Source of the DNA: Allosalinactinospora lopnorensis
Lineage (GTDB): Bacteria; Actinomycetota; Actinomycetes; Streptosporangiales; Streptosporangiaceae
Reading direction: 5' to 3'
DNA: 52,475 nucleotides
Assembly (NCBI RefSeq): GCF_000981225.1
Contig: NZ_LAJC01000037.1
Span: forward strand, 1 to 52,475
Notes under the pieces: generated by a model
Told to the model about the DNA's origin: nothing
The model's input: the letters and a program-made list of their open reading frames with translations, nothing else
Database searches by the model: none
In this document: in pieces, positions 17,425 to 25,380 of the stretch
How positions within the stretch are numbered: position 1 is the stretch's first letter
Layout: every line of letters begins with the position of its first letter
Translations under genes and position numbers: made by a program

Positions 17425-18852
17425 TCACCTGGGCGGCGGGACGGTGCTCGCGCCCGCTGCGGGCGCGATGTTCGCGTTCAGGTGGAACAGGTTGGTCGGA
17501 TCGTAGACGTCCTTGATGCGGGCCAGCCGATCGTACTTGCCGGGGCCGTAGGCCGCCCGCACCCGGCCCTCCTCGTACTCGGCCATGAAGTTGACGTAAC
17601 TGCCGGCGCTGACCGTGTACGGCTGCAGGGCCTCCCAGAACGAGCGCACCCAACGCCGATCCGTCTCGACCGGCCCCGGTTCGGGCGCTATCGCATCAAT
17701 GGAGAGCGCGAAACGCGCCCGCCGGCTGCCGCCGAAGGCGGTGTCGGCCTCGCCCGTGTCGCGGTAGGCCCCGCCGAGCGGAAATATCGGGGAGAACGAC
17801 ATCGGCGACGTCTTGCGCGGCAGGTACTCGGCGATGACGCCGATCGCCCCGTCGGTCAGCTCGTCCAGGTAGAGCGCCTTGCTGTAGCTGAAGATGCCCC
17901 ATGTGGCACTCGCGTCGAGCTCCCGCTGCAGCTGTGTGTACGGCAGCGGGGTGCTGAACTCGAACAGCGGCGGCAGCGCGCCGCGGACGGGCCGCAGCAG
18001 CCGCTCGTGCTCCTGCTCTGTGGAGAAACCCGCGATGATCATGGCGCACCCCGGGACGTGGTGGTACCGCTCGGGCACGAACGGCGCCGGCGGCGCGCTG
18101 AGCCCGGCCGCGATGAGCGCGTTGGCGTCGCGCGGCAGGGGTTCGATGACGTCGCGGGCCAACCGCAGCACTTCGGTGCTCTGGTCGAGTCCCCAGAAGA
18201 GCAGCCCCATGTACACCTCCGGCCCCACCGGATGCAGCTGGAACTCGAAGGCGATGACGACGCCGAAGTTCCCGCCACCGCCGCGCAGCGCCCAGAAGAG
18301 GTCCGGGCGCTCCTTCCGGGAGGCGCGCACGATGCGGCCGTCGGCGAGCACCACCTGGGCCGAGACGAGGTTGTCGATCGTGAGACCGTGCCTGCGGGTC
18401 AGCCAGCCCATGCCTCCACCGAGGGTGAGCCCCCCGACGCCGGTGTGGCTGATGATCCCGCCGGTCACCGCCAGCCCGTGCTCCTGGGTCGCGGCGTCCA
18501 GGTCGGCCAGGGTGGCGCCGCCGCCGCACACCGCCCGCCGCGCGGCGGGATCGACCGACACCCCGTTCATCCTGCTGAGGTCGATCATCAGCCCGCCATC
18601 GGCCACGGAGGCCCCCGTGAGACTGTGCCCTCCCCCGCGCACGGAGACCTCCAGTCCTTCGTTCCTGCCGAAGGCGACGGCGGACGAGACGTCGGCGGCC
18701 GAGCCGCAGCGCGCGATCACCCTGGGGTGCCGGTCGAACGCCCCGTTCCACAGGGAGCGGGCGCTGTCGTAGCCGGTATCGGTCCGGGTGAGTACATCGC
18801 CACTGAAACGGGTGCGGAACGTGTCGGTGTTGGTACCGCTGATGCCGGTCAT
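17425..18852 (-). CDS. FAD-linked oxidoreductase, berberine-bridge (BBE) type
   Basis: 475 residues from ATG 18852, which has AGGGGA upstream; an in-frame ATG at 18882 adds ten residues. The N-terminal FAD_binding_4 domain has RGGGHS, whose histidine carries 8-alpha-histidyl FAD in this family, then GGGMGWLTRRHGLTIDNL and LRGGGGNFGVV. The C-terminal BBE domain ends with YDPTNLFHLNANI. The second covalent attachment cysteine of bicovalent members is absent (ISHTGVGG here), so a monocovalent flavoprotein is predicted. Such enzymes oxidise alcohols, sugars or secondary metabolites with oxygen. Alone on the minus strand, convergent with the sortase gene; no pathway context. Confidence 0.85.
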   Translation of the reverse strand: MTGISGTNTDTFRTRFSGDVLTRTDTGYDSARSLWNGAFDRHPRVIARCGSAADVSSAVAFGRNEGLEVSVRGGGHSLTGASVADGGLMIDLSRMNGVSVDPAARRAVCGGGATLADLDAATQEHGLAVTGGIISHTGVGGLTLGGGMGWLTRRHGLTIDNLVSAQVVLADGRIVRASRKERPDLFWALRGGGGNFGVVIAFEFQLHPVGPEVYMGLLFWGLDQSTEVLRLARDVIEPLPRDANALIAAGLSAPPAPFVPERYHHVPGCAMIIAGFSTEQEHERLLRPVRGALPPLFEFSTPLPYTQLQRELDASATWGIFSYSKALYLDELTDGAIGVIAEYLPRKTSPMSFSPIFPLGGAYRDTGEADTAFGGSRRARFALSIDAIAPEPGPVETDRRWVRSFWEALQPYTVSAGSYVNFMAEYEEGRVRAAYGPGKYDRLARIKDVYDPTNLFHLNANIAPAAGASTVPPPR

Positions 18853-19105
18853 GGGTTCCCCTACCGTGTGCGCGATAGACATGGGGGCGTACCCGAAACA
18901 GGTCTGTGCTGGAGTTCGCGGTGCGGACGGCGACCATGTCTTCCCAGTTCACAGTGGCCTACACCGCCATGTTCGCTGTGCGCGCCCGCGGCGGGGTAGA
19001 GCCGAACGTGCACGGACGTCTAGGGGCGAAGGTCCCGCCGCGCTGGACCAGGTGGAGTAGGGGTGCCCAGCCGTCTCGCGGCCACGCAGGGGCGACCGTA
19101 CCCGT

Positions 19106-19603
19106 TCAGGTGCCGGGGGCGGTGAAATCCGGTTCCCGGCCGGTTTTGGTGAAGTTGTCGACCCTGGTTCGCTGATTCTCGCCTTCCCAGATGATGAAGA
19201 GACGCCTTCTGTCAGGCATCTCTATTCTCCCGCGCTCGCGGAACTCGTTCTCAGCGGCGCATTCGAGCGTGATGGAGGAAACCCCGTTCCTGGTGTTCAG
19301 CGAGCCCGGACAGGAGAGCGGGCCGCTGGTGACCACTTCGTTCCCGGAGATGGTGAGGGTCTGCACCTCGTTCCCATCGGCGACCGACTCCCAGACCCCC
19401 GTCATGCCCCCGTCCACCTCCTCGTCCGCACCGTCCTCCTCGGGGACCTCGGGAACCTCGGGTTGGCCGTCCGGCACGGCCTCGGCCCGTTCACCGCCGC
19501 CCCCGGCACCTTCACCGGTGCCGCAGCCGGCCACCAGAACGGCGGCGGCGAACCCCGCCCCCGCGATTCGCACCCCTTTGCACGCGAACATCTCCTTCAC
19601 CAC
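19106..19603 (-). CDS. Small lipoprotein, unknown function
   Basis: 165 residues. Positively charged start, hydrophobic run, and lipobox VAGC with the cysteine near residue 27: a secreted lipoprotein. After an acidic Gly/Glu/Pro-rich linker (to about residue 65), a compact beta-rich domain (TGVWESVADGNEVQTLTISGNEVV, RRRLFIIWEGENQRTRV) with two further cysteines suggests a small lipocalin-like or META-like fold, but no named family can be assigned. Divergent from the XRE-cupin gene across about 220 bases. Confidence 0.7.
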   Translation of the reverse strand: MVKEMFACKGVRIAGAGFAAAVLVAGCGTGEGAGGGGERAEAVPDGQPEVPEVPEEDGADEEVDGGMTGVWESVADGNEVQTLTISGNEVVTSGPLSCPGSLNTRNGVSSITLECAAENEFRERGRIEMPDRRRLFIIWEGENQRTRVDNFTKTGREPDFTAPGT

Positions 19604-19748
19604 GGATAGATGGTAAAGGATGGGTTACTGGGAACGGCCCGCGCGGAATCGCCGGCGCCGCGGGGCCACCGACGCCGCGGGGCCGGGCGCGAGCCCCGGC
19701 GCGGCGAGCGCCATGGAGAACGGCACCACGAACAAGCGTGAAGTCATG

Positions 19749-19767
19749 ACTTAACATTCTGTTAAGT
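19749..19767. promoter_or_regulatory. Perfect 8-bp inverted repeat between lipoprotein and XRE-cupin genes
   Basis: ACTTAACA-TTC-TGTTAAGT. It is A/T-rich in G+C-rich surroundings and lies 56 bases before the XRE-cupin ATG, so it is a natural autoregulatory operator. A T-run follows, but no gene ends into it on the plus strand, so a terminator is less likely. Confidence 0.5.
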
Positions 19768-19822
19768 TTTTCCTTCAGATGACGGTTGTATTGACTGATC
19801 GCGATGTAAGCTGGGCGCAGCT

Positions 19823-20462
19823 ATGAGTTCCTCCTTGGATTCCCCGGACCCCGCCCCCGCGCCTCCTCCCGCCGTTCCTCCGTTCGACGAGCACGAGTTC
19901 GGCACCCGCATCCGCGAGCTGCGGACGGAGCGGGGACTGTCGCTGCGCAAGGTCGCCGAACTGCTCGGCATCAGCTAGTGCGCTCTCCCAGATCGAGCGG
20001 GGCAAGATGCGCCCGTCGGTGACCCGGCTATACCAGATCATGTCGGTGCTGGACGTACCGATGGCGGCGGTCTTCGGCTCGGAGCAGCCGGAACCGGCCC
20101 CGCCGCTCCCTCCCGAGGCGGCCGGTGACGAGGTCATCGTCGTCCGCGATGAGGACGCGGCCAGGCTCGCTCTCAGCCGCGGTGTGCGCTACCGCAGGCT
20201 CACCCCGGTCGCCGTCCCGGGGATGAACATCTTCGAGTCCACCTATCCGCCGGGGTCGGGCTCCAGCCAGGACGGGGAGTACGTCAGGCACAACGGCCGC
20301 GAGATCGGCAATGTGCTCAGCGGAAGGCTCGTCGTCGACGTGGGCTTCGAGAGCTACGAACTCGGTCCCGGGGACTCGATCATGTACCCCTCGACCACAC
20401 CGCATCGCATCTCCAACCGCGGCGACGCCGACGCCGTCGCGGTGTGGATCAACCTGTCGTGA
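19823..20462 (+). pseudogene. XRE-family regulator with C-terminal cupin, frameshifted in the HTH
   Basis: ATG 19823 starts a Pro-rich lead and an HTH_3 domain (FGTRIRELRTERGLSLRKVAELLGIS) that meets a TAG at 19976. The recognition helix resumes in another frame (SALSQIERGKMRPSVTRLYQIMSVLDV). A cupin_2 sensor follows (FESTYPPGSGSSQDGEYVRHNGREIGNVLSGRLVVDVG, then LGPGDSIMYPSTTPHRISNRG) to the stop at 20462. The shift is +1 or -2, unlike the single losses seen elsewhere. Proteins of this build (about 210 residues) bind a small ligand in the cupin and control nearby transport or amine/amino-acid genes. The target here is unclear; the inverted repeat upstream suggests autoregulation. Confidence 0.75.
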
Positions 20463-20514
20463 GGCCTGAGGACCGCCCGGCCGAGTCCGGCACCGCCCGC
20501 GCTCCCGGTCGGGG

Positions 20515-21192
20515 CTAGTACGCGCCTTCCTCTGCCACCGGCCCGCTGCGGGGGTCGTCCATCAGTGCCCGGGCGAGACCGACGGCCTCGTGGACCCTGT
20601 CGAGCCACTTGCGCTGGTCGGCGTGGTCGTCGGCGCCGGGCCGCAGTTCGACCTGCGCACCGGGTGCCAGAGTGAGGACGATCCCGCGGGGACGCTGGTC
20701 GCTGACCCGGACTTCCTCGGGGCGGAGGCGGGCCACGGCGGGGGTGGGGCTGTTCATCGGCGGCTCCGGCGGACGTGCGCCCCAGGCGGACGGGAAGAAC
20801 AGGGAGAAGAACGTGCCCGAGGTGGCTTCCAGCGGCCCCCAGTCATCGGCGAGGGTGTCGACGAGCAGCAGTCCCCGGCCGCGTTCGGCGGCGGGGTCGG
20901 GGGCCTCCGGCTGGGGGGCCGTGCTGGCGCCGTCGTCCTCGACGGTGACGTGGAGGACGCCGTTGCGGCGGCGCAGTCCGGTGCCGAGGATGAGCTTGCC
21001 GCCCTGGCCGGTGGCGGTGTGGGTAATCGCGTTGGTCACCAGTTCGGAGGTCAGTAGTACGGCGGTGGCGATGGTCTCCTCTGGCGCCGCGGGCCCCGAG
21101 CGGGTCAGCGACAGTACCTCGCGGAGCCAGTGCCGGGCCTCCGCCACGCTTTCAGGTTGGCCGGGGAGAGTGTAGGTGTGGCTCTCCAGCAT
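20515..21192 (-). CDS. RsbW-like ATP-binding regulatory protein (HATPase_c_2)
   Basis: 225 residues from ATG 21192, which follows GGAGGTGAGC; an in-frame ATG at 21318 also has a fair ribosome site. Residues 15-120 are a GHKL ATPase of the anti-sigma-factor kind: LLTSELVTNAITHT (N box), VEDDGAS (G1), GRGLLLVDTLADDWG (G2), then TSGTFFSLFFP. The extra C-terminal 90 residues (QRPRGIVLTLAPGAQVELRPG and on) are not part of the ATPase. Actinomycetes carry dozens of such genes, often next to XRE/DUF397 pairs. It probably binds a sigma factor or other regulator, but no anti-sigma target is encoded nearby. Confidence 0.78.
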   Translation of the reverse strand: MLESHTYTLPGQPESVAEARHWLREVLSLTRSGPAAPEETIATAVLLTSELVTNAITHTATGQGGKLILGTGLRRRNGVLHVTVEDDGASTAPQPEAPDPAAERGRGLLLVDTLADDWGPLEATSGTFFSLFFPSAWGARPPEPPMNSPTPAVARLRPEEVRVSDQRPRGIVLTLAPGAQVELRPGADDHADQRKWLDRVHEAVGLARALMDDPRSGPVAEEGAY

Positions 21193-21742
21193 GCTCACCT
21201 CCACCGTTCCGGCTTGCGGGCGGCCGGCTCCGTACGTCGGCGCCCCACACCCCAGGGTGTCTCCCGCGGTCTCAGCACGCATGGGCTGCCGTGCCGATCG
21301 GGGTGGGCGCTGGTTCATCGTGCTTCCTTCGCGGGCGGCGGTTTCGGAGTCCTGCGTCCCCGCTGGGCGCTGTCCCAAAGTGGTCTGGGTGTACAGCAGA
21401 TAGCCGGATGTTAGAACGGCGCGAGCGCCGGCACTTCCACGAAGGCGCACAAGAGTTGCGCCGGGGCGCACGACCGGTTACTCAGTGTCCTCACCGCCCG
21501 CGCCACGCGGGGCCGACCGCAGGCGCCGGGTGGCGGGCGGCACCGCGGCCCGACCTCGAAAGCGATCGCCCGGACGCACGACCTTCCCGAGGAATCTCAG
21601 TCCGCCACCTGGACTGATGATCAATTCAACTGAATCCGGAAAATGGCTGTATTACACTTGTGGATTCGCGGTTCGCCACCAGAGCCCAGCGGTGGAGGCC
21701 TGTTTCGATGATGTCCGGAATCTGCGGTAGAGGATGTTCCCA
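21193..21742. other. Divergent intergenic region between ATPase and AraC regulator genes
   Basis: About 550 bases (425 if the ATPase uses its upstream ATG). The right end (21610-21700) is clearly A/T-richer and should hold the AraC-regulator promoter. I could not fix -35/-10 boxes. No gene or repeat recognised. Confidence 0.35.
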
Positions 21743-22705
21743 ATGGCCGGGGGAAGCTATCTCGTAGAAACGACAAAGACCGAGCTCATGGCGCCGCACG
21801 AGCGCACCGAATTCTGGAGTGAGCACGTCAACGCCTATCATTGCCGACTGGACTACGATTATCCGCTGACCAGCGGTTTCAATGGCGGAACGGTTCGCCA
21901 GCGCACCGATACCTACCAGAACGTCCTGTTCTGGTCCGGGGAAATCGGATACATCAGAACTCCGAAACAGGTGCGCCAGGCCCCGGACGAGGACTACCGG
22001 TTCGTGCTACCGCTCACCGGGGAACTGGTAATACGGCAGGACGAGCGGGAATCGCGGTTGCCTCCCGGGGCCGGGAGTCTGTTCACACTGGGCGCGCCGT
22101 TCGACCTCGTACAGGAGTCGGACGCGTGTGCGTTCATCCTGACCATCCCCGCCGGCGAGGTGGACGGTCCGCTGAACCGGTCATCGCCGCTGGCCGCAGG
22201 ACTGGACCTGAGCTCCGGCCTGGGCCGCGTCGTGAACGATATGATGACCGGCCTGTTCGAGGAGCGCGACTCCCTCACCAGCGGCCAGTTCGACGCGGTG
22301 TGCGACCGGATGGTCGAGCTGCTGTGCATGCTCGTCGTGGGCGACGACCGCCCGGACGCACCGGGACACCTGGCCGAGGTGGAGGCCATGGTCCGCCGGT
22401 ACGTACGCGAGCACGCCGCCGACGGGGAACTGACCTGCGCGGCACTGGCCCAGGAACTGGGATGGTCGCTGCGGCAGATCCAACTGGCCCTGCAGCGCGT
22501 CGGCACCACTCCCAGCGAGCTGATCCGCGAGGAACGCCTGCGGTCGGCGCGGGAACGGCTGCGGAGCCCCGCCTACCAGCACATGTCCATCACGGATCTG
22601 GCATACGCGTCGGGGTTCTCCTCCGCGAGCGCACTCAGCACCGCGTTCCGGAGGCGGTTCGGGATGACCCCCCGCGAGGCGCGCAACGAGCGGGACGCCG
22701 ACTGA
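21743..22705 (+). CDS. AraC-family transcriptional regulator
   Basis: 320 residues. The N-terminal 190 residues form an AraC_binding_2-like cupin sensor (FWSEHVNAYHCRLDYDYP, YRFVLPLTGELVIRQDERESRLPPGAGSLFTLG). The C-terminal two-helix-turn-helix module has TCAALAQELGWSLRQIQLALQRVGTTPSELI and ITDLAYASGFSSASALSTAFRRRFGMTPREAR. Start at 21743 puts AGAGG at normal distance; the in-frame ATG at 21734 touches that site. It opens the flavin-monooxygenase island and is the best local candidate for controlling it, perhaps through the 63-bp elements. The effector is unknown. Confidence 0.85.
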   Translation: MAGGSYLVETTKTELMAPHERTEFWSEHVNAYHCRLDYDYPLTSGFNGGTVRQRTDTYQNVLFWSGEIGYIRTPKQVRQAPDEDYRFVLPLTGELVIRQDERESRLPPGAGSLFTLGAPFDLVQESDACAFILTIPAGEVDGPLNRSSPLAAGLDLSSGLGRVVNDMMTGLFEERDSLTSGQFDAVCDRMVELLCMLVVGDDRPDAPGHLAEVEAMVRRYVREHAADGELTCAALAQELGWSLRQIQLALQRVGTTPSELIREERLRSARERLRSPAYQHMSITDLAYASGFSSASALSTAFRRRFGMTPREARNERDAD

Positions 22706-22840
22706 GCAGGCACTGCGCCGGGGAACAACTTCCCTACGCACGAGCGCAATTCCCGGCGAGCGTTCCATTGTAGCGTCGCGGTGGCATGCCGGGCGGCTCG
22801 CACAGCCGCGCCGGACCAGAGCGAGCCGCCGGGAGGCCCA

Positions 22841-23812
22841 ATGGCCCTGAGAACGTCGTGCGCGTTCAATACGTCGCTGGAAAGCCACGAGCACGCCCGG
22901 ATCGCCGAGCAGCTCGGGTATCAGCGCGCGTGGTTCTTCGACTCGCCGGCGCTCTATCCCGACGTCTGGGTGCAGCTGTGCCGCGCGGCGGAACGGACCG
23001 AACGCATCGGACTGGGCCCTGGGGTCATGGTGCCGGCCCTGCGCCATCCGATGACCAACGCGGCCGGTATCGCCACCCTGGTCTCGCTGGCCGGCGAGGA
23101 CCGGGTCGCCGTCGGGGTGGGGTCGGGCTTCACCGGCCGACTGACCCTGGGCAAGCGGCCGGTCCCGTGGAGCGAGGTGGCCGAGTACATCCGGGTCGTC
23201 AGGGCGCTGCTGCGGGGCGAGCGGGCGCACTGGGACGGCGCCGTGATCGAGATGCTGCATCGCCCCGGCTTCGCACCGCCCCGCCCCATCGACGTGCCCT
23301 TCCTGGTCGGCGCCCAAGGCGACAAAGGGGCCACGGTGGCCCGCGAGCTCGGTGACGGGGTCTTCGGCGCCCCCCAGCCCGTTCCCGGTTTCGACTGGAG
23401 CGCGGTCCTGACGTTCGGCACCGTGCTCGCCGACGGCGAGGATCCGGGTTCGCCGCGGGCGGTGGAAGCTGCTGGACACGCGGCCGGCGTGATATTCCAC
23501 TTCGCCCTGGAGTTCGACCGGCTTGAGATGATCCCCGACGGCCGGCGGTGGGCCGCCGCCTACGAGGAGGTTCCCGCGGAGATCCGCCATCTCGCCGTGC
23601 ACGACGGGCACCTGTCCGACATCAACGAGTACGACCGGCCGTTCATCACCGGTGAGCTGCTGACCGGCCTCGGCCTGGCGCTGGGCCCTGACGGCTGGCG
23701 CGAGAAGCTCGCCCAGTTCGAGGAGGCCGGCGCGACCGAAGTGGTCTACCAGCCGGCCGGTCCGGACATCGCGCGAGAACTGGAGACGTTCGCCGAGGCG
23801 GCCCGGGGTTGA
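22841..23812 (+). CDS. LLM-class flavin-dependent oxidoreductase (first of two)
   Basis: 323 residues, bacterial-luciferase-like TIM barrel. Motifs: EHARIAEQLGYQRAWFFDSPALYPDVW, RIGLGPGVMVPALRHPMTNAAGIATLVSLAGEDRVAVGVGSGF, and the late VVYQPAGPD. ATG 22841 follows GGGAGG. This LLM subgroup includes both FMNH2-dependent monooxygenases and F420-dependent reductases; an FMN reductase gene 460 bases downstream favours FMN, but F420 cannot be excluded. A strong hairpin with six T residues ends its transcript, so it is separately transcribed from the rest of the island. Confidence 0.82.
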   Translation: MALRTSCAFNTSLESHEHARIAEQLGYQRAWFFDSPALYPDVWVQLCRAAERTERIGLGPGVMVPALRHPMTNAAGIATLVSLAGEDRVAVGVGSGFTGRLTLGKRPVPWSEVAEYIRVVRALLRGERAHWDGAVIEMLHRPGFAPPRPIDVPFLVGAQGDKGATVARELGDGVFGAPQPVPGFDWSAVLTFGTVLADGEDPGSPRAVEAAGHAAGVIFHFALEFDRLEMIPDGRRWAAAYEEVPAEIRHLAVHDGHLSDINEYDRPFITGELLTGLGLALGPDGWREKLAQFEEAGATEVVYQPAGPDIARELETFAEAARG

Positions 23813-23904
23813 CACCCCGCGCCGGTGCGATGCCGCCGGCGGGGCGCGACCAAGCGCCGGCCACCGACCGGTTTCGTCTCGATCGCCCTTCGGGGGAGAA
23901 GGGG

Positions 23905-23953
23905 ACCCGGGCCCGGGAGTGCACGCGGACGCCTCCCGGGCCCCGGGTTTTTT
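23905..23953 (+). terminator. Intrinsic terminator after the first LLM gene
   Basis: ACCCGGG and CCCGGGAG (23905-23919) pair with CTCCCGGG and CCCCGGGT (23933-23948), closing a 13-base loop, followed by six T residues to 23953. A canonical rho-independent terminator. A related hairpin occurs at 43578-43612. Confidence 0.8.
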
Positions 23954-24009
23954 CGCGCCGGTCGTGAGCGGATCAGCGACGGCCCGGCGGTGGTGGAGCA
24001 CCGTCGGGC

Positions 24010-24110
24010 CGCTCGGCGTTTCAGGGGCGCCGATCATGGTGGTGGCGCCGAATTTAAGCGCCGGCTCTGGAGCCAGCGCCGTCTTAGGCGGTTTGCCAGG
24101 CGGTGGCGAA
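24010..24110 (-). pseudogene. Relic of an ATPase gene 3' end, paralogous to 43620-43720
   Basis: Ungapped similarity to the sequence at 43620-43720, including a shared GGCGCCGATCATGG block, CTGGAG-x-CAGCGCC, and a final coding scrap reading ATAWQTA-stop on the minus strand (compare ADSAWQAA-stop in the second copy). The conserved part covers the last codons plus 3' flank of an RsbW-like ATPase gene; the body of the gene is missing here. It indicates an old duplication or deletion, not a working gene. Confidence 0.45.
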
Positions 24111-24118
24111 ATACCGCT

Positions 24119-24181
24119 GATAGCGGCGCGGCATCACAGGAAAACAATTCGGTCTTGGACATTTTCCGCGCCGCGGAGTTA
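24119..24181. repeat. 63-bp upstream element, copy A (before the FMN reductase)
   Basis: Aligns without gaps to 24990-25052 with 53 of 63 positions identical. The core, CGGTCTTGGAC followed by ATTTTCCGCGCCGC, is identical over 25 bases. GGCATCACAGG and GATAGCGG are also shared. It ends 90 bases before the FMN reductase ATG. TTGGAC (24155-24160) could be a -35 with GTTAGGA as downstream partner. Confidence 0.75.
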
Positions 24182-24271
24182 GGAAAGAAATGGAGGGCGC
24201 GACGCGCGGCCCGGCCACGCCCCGTTCCCGGTTCCCGTCCGGGAGTCGACCGCCTGCACGGAGAGCACACC

Positions 24272-24925
24272 ATGAACGACCGCACCTCCGACCGGCTGAC
24301 GATCGGGGATCCGCCGGGCGAGAACGGCAGGAGACCCTTTGTCCTCGGACTCGGCGGCACCGTCCGCGAGGGCTCGTCCTCGGAACGGGTGCTCCGGTTC
24401 GCGCTGCGCTGCGCCGAGCAGGAGGGGGCCCACACCGGGATACTCTCCGCGGCCGAGCTGGACATCCCGATGTACGCGCCCGGGCGTTCCGAGCGCGACC
24501 TGCGCGCCCACCGACTGGTGCGGGCGGTCGCCGCCGCGGACGGGATCATCATCGCCTCCCCCGGTTACCACGGGGGGATCTCCGGGCTCATCAAGAACGC
24601 CCTGGACTACATCGAGGACCTGCGCGAGAACCCGCGCCCCTACCTCGACGGCCGCGCCGTGGGGTGCGTCGTCTGCGCTTCGGGCCCGCAGGCGGCCGCC
24701 ACGACGCTGGTGTCGCTGCGCTCCGTCGTGCACGCGCTGCGCGGTTGGCCGACGCCGCTCGGCGTGGCGATCAACTCCGCCGAGACCAGTATCGACGACC
24801 CGGACAACGACCGGCATCCGCACGCCGACCTGCGCGTCCTGGCCCGGCAGGTCGTGGACTTCGCCGCCTCGCGGCCCGGGATACCGCTCCGGAGGCCCCA
24901 GCGCGACAGGGCCGCCGAGGGCTGA
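24272..24925 (+). CDS. NADPH-dependent FMN reductase
   Basis: 217 residues, flavodoxin-like FMN_red family. FMN-binding phosphate loop GGTVREGSSSERVLRFAL near residue 30; the family motif SPGYHGGISGLIKNALDYIEDL near residue 105; and GCVVCASGPQAAATTLVSLRSVVHALRG. It reduces FMN with NAD(P)H and would supply FMNH2 to the two luciferase-type monooxygenases around it, which need a separate reductase. ATG 24272 is preceded by GGAGAG; the frame is open far upstream but that stretch contains the terminator and copy A of the 63-bp element. Role assignment is strong by family and context. Confidence 0.88.
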   Translation: MNDRTSDRLTIGDPPGENGRRPFVLGLGGTVREGSSSERVLRFALRCAEQEGAHTGILSAAELDIPMYAPGRSERDLRAHRLVRAVAAADGIIIASPGYHGGISGLIKNALDYIEDLRENPRPYLDGRAVGCVVCASGPQAAATTLVSLRSVVHALRGWPTPLGVAINSAETSIDDPDNDRHPHADLRVLARQVVDFAASRPGIPLRRPQRDRAAEG

Positions 24926-24989
24926 ACCGGACCCCCGATCGCCGATAGCGACGGTGACAATTTCCGTTCTACCGAAAATCCGACTGATT

Positions 24990-25052
24990 GATAGCGGTAA
25001 GGCATCACAGGACCGTAATCCGGTCTTGGACATTTTCCGCGCCGCCGCGTTA
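24990..25052. repeat. 63-bp upstream element, copy B (before the DUF3311/symporter genes)
   Basis: Second copy of the element at 24119-24181, ending 62 bases before the DUF3311 gene. Same order of blocks: GATAGCGG, GGCATCACAGG, then the 25-base identical core; TTGGAC at 25026-25031 and GTTAAGA from 25049. Same orientation and similar distance to a start codon in both cases, which argues for a promoter or operator. Confidence 0.75.
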
Positions 25053-25114
25053 AGACAGGGGGGACAGCCCGCCGGTGCGCTCCATTCTGCCAAGTTGCTC
25101 AAGGTGGCGAAACG

Positions 25115-25380
25115 ATGCGACGAAACGACGCCCGGCCTCAAGGCCGCCCCAATTGGCTGTATTGGGTCGCCATGGCGGCACTCGCTGTCATGGTCGCCCT
25201 GAACTTCCCGTTCTGGCTCGACGGTTCGGTGGAACCGACAATCCTCGGCCTCCCGATCGTCTTCACCTATCATCTCGCTTCGCACTGCTCTCGGCCGCGG
25301 TGCTGTGGCTGCTGTTCACCGCGATCTGGCCTTCCGGTGACGAGGAGAGCGACGCCGGGCAGGGAGGTCGACCGCGATGA
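25115..25380 (+). pseudogene. DUF3311 small membrane protein, frameshifted
   Basis: Reads RPNWLYWVAMAALAVMVALNFPFWLDGSVEPTILGLPIVFTYHL from 25115, then must change frame at 25277-25279 (CTCGCTTCG to CTCGCCTTCG) to give ALLSAAVLWLLFTAIWPSGDEE to the stop at 25380. The corrected protein of about 88 residues has two membrane helices and is a typical DUF3311 protein, nearly always encoded just before a sodium:solute symporter, as here (its stop overlaps the symporter ATG). It is thought to be an accessory subunit of that carrier. Confidence 0.75.

Noticed and set aside
24119-24181. KMSKT on the minus strand of the duplicated element, resembling the tRNA-synthetase KMSKS loop
   Set aside because: No synthetase domain around it, and the two copies differ at non-synonymous positions as freely as elsewhere; treated as non-coding.
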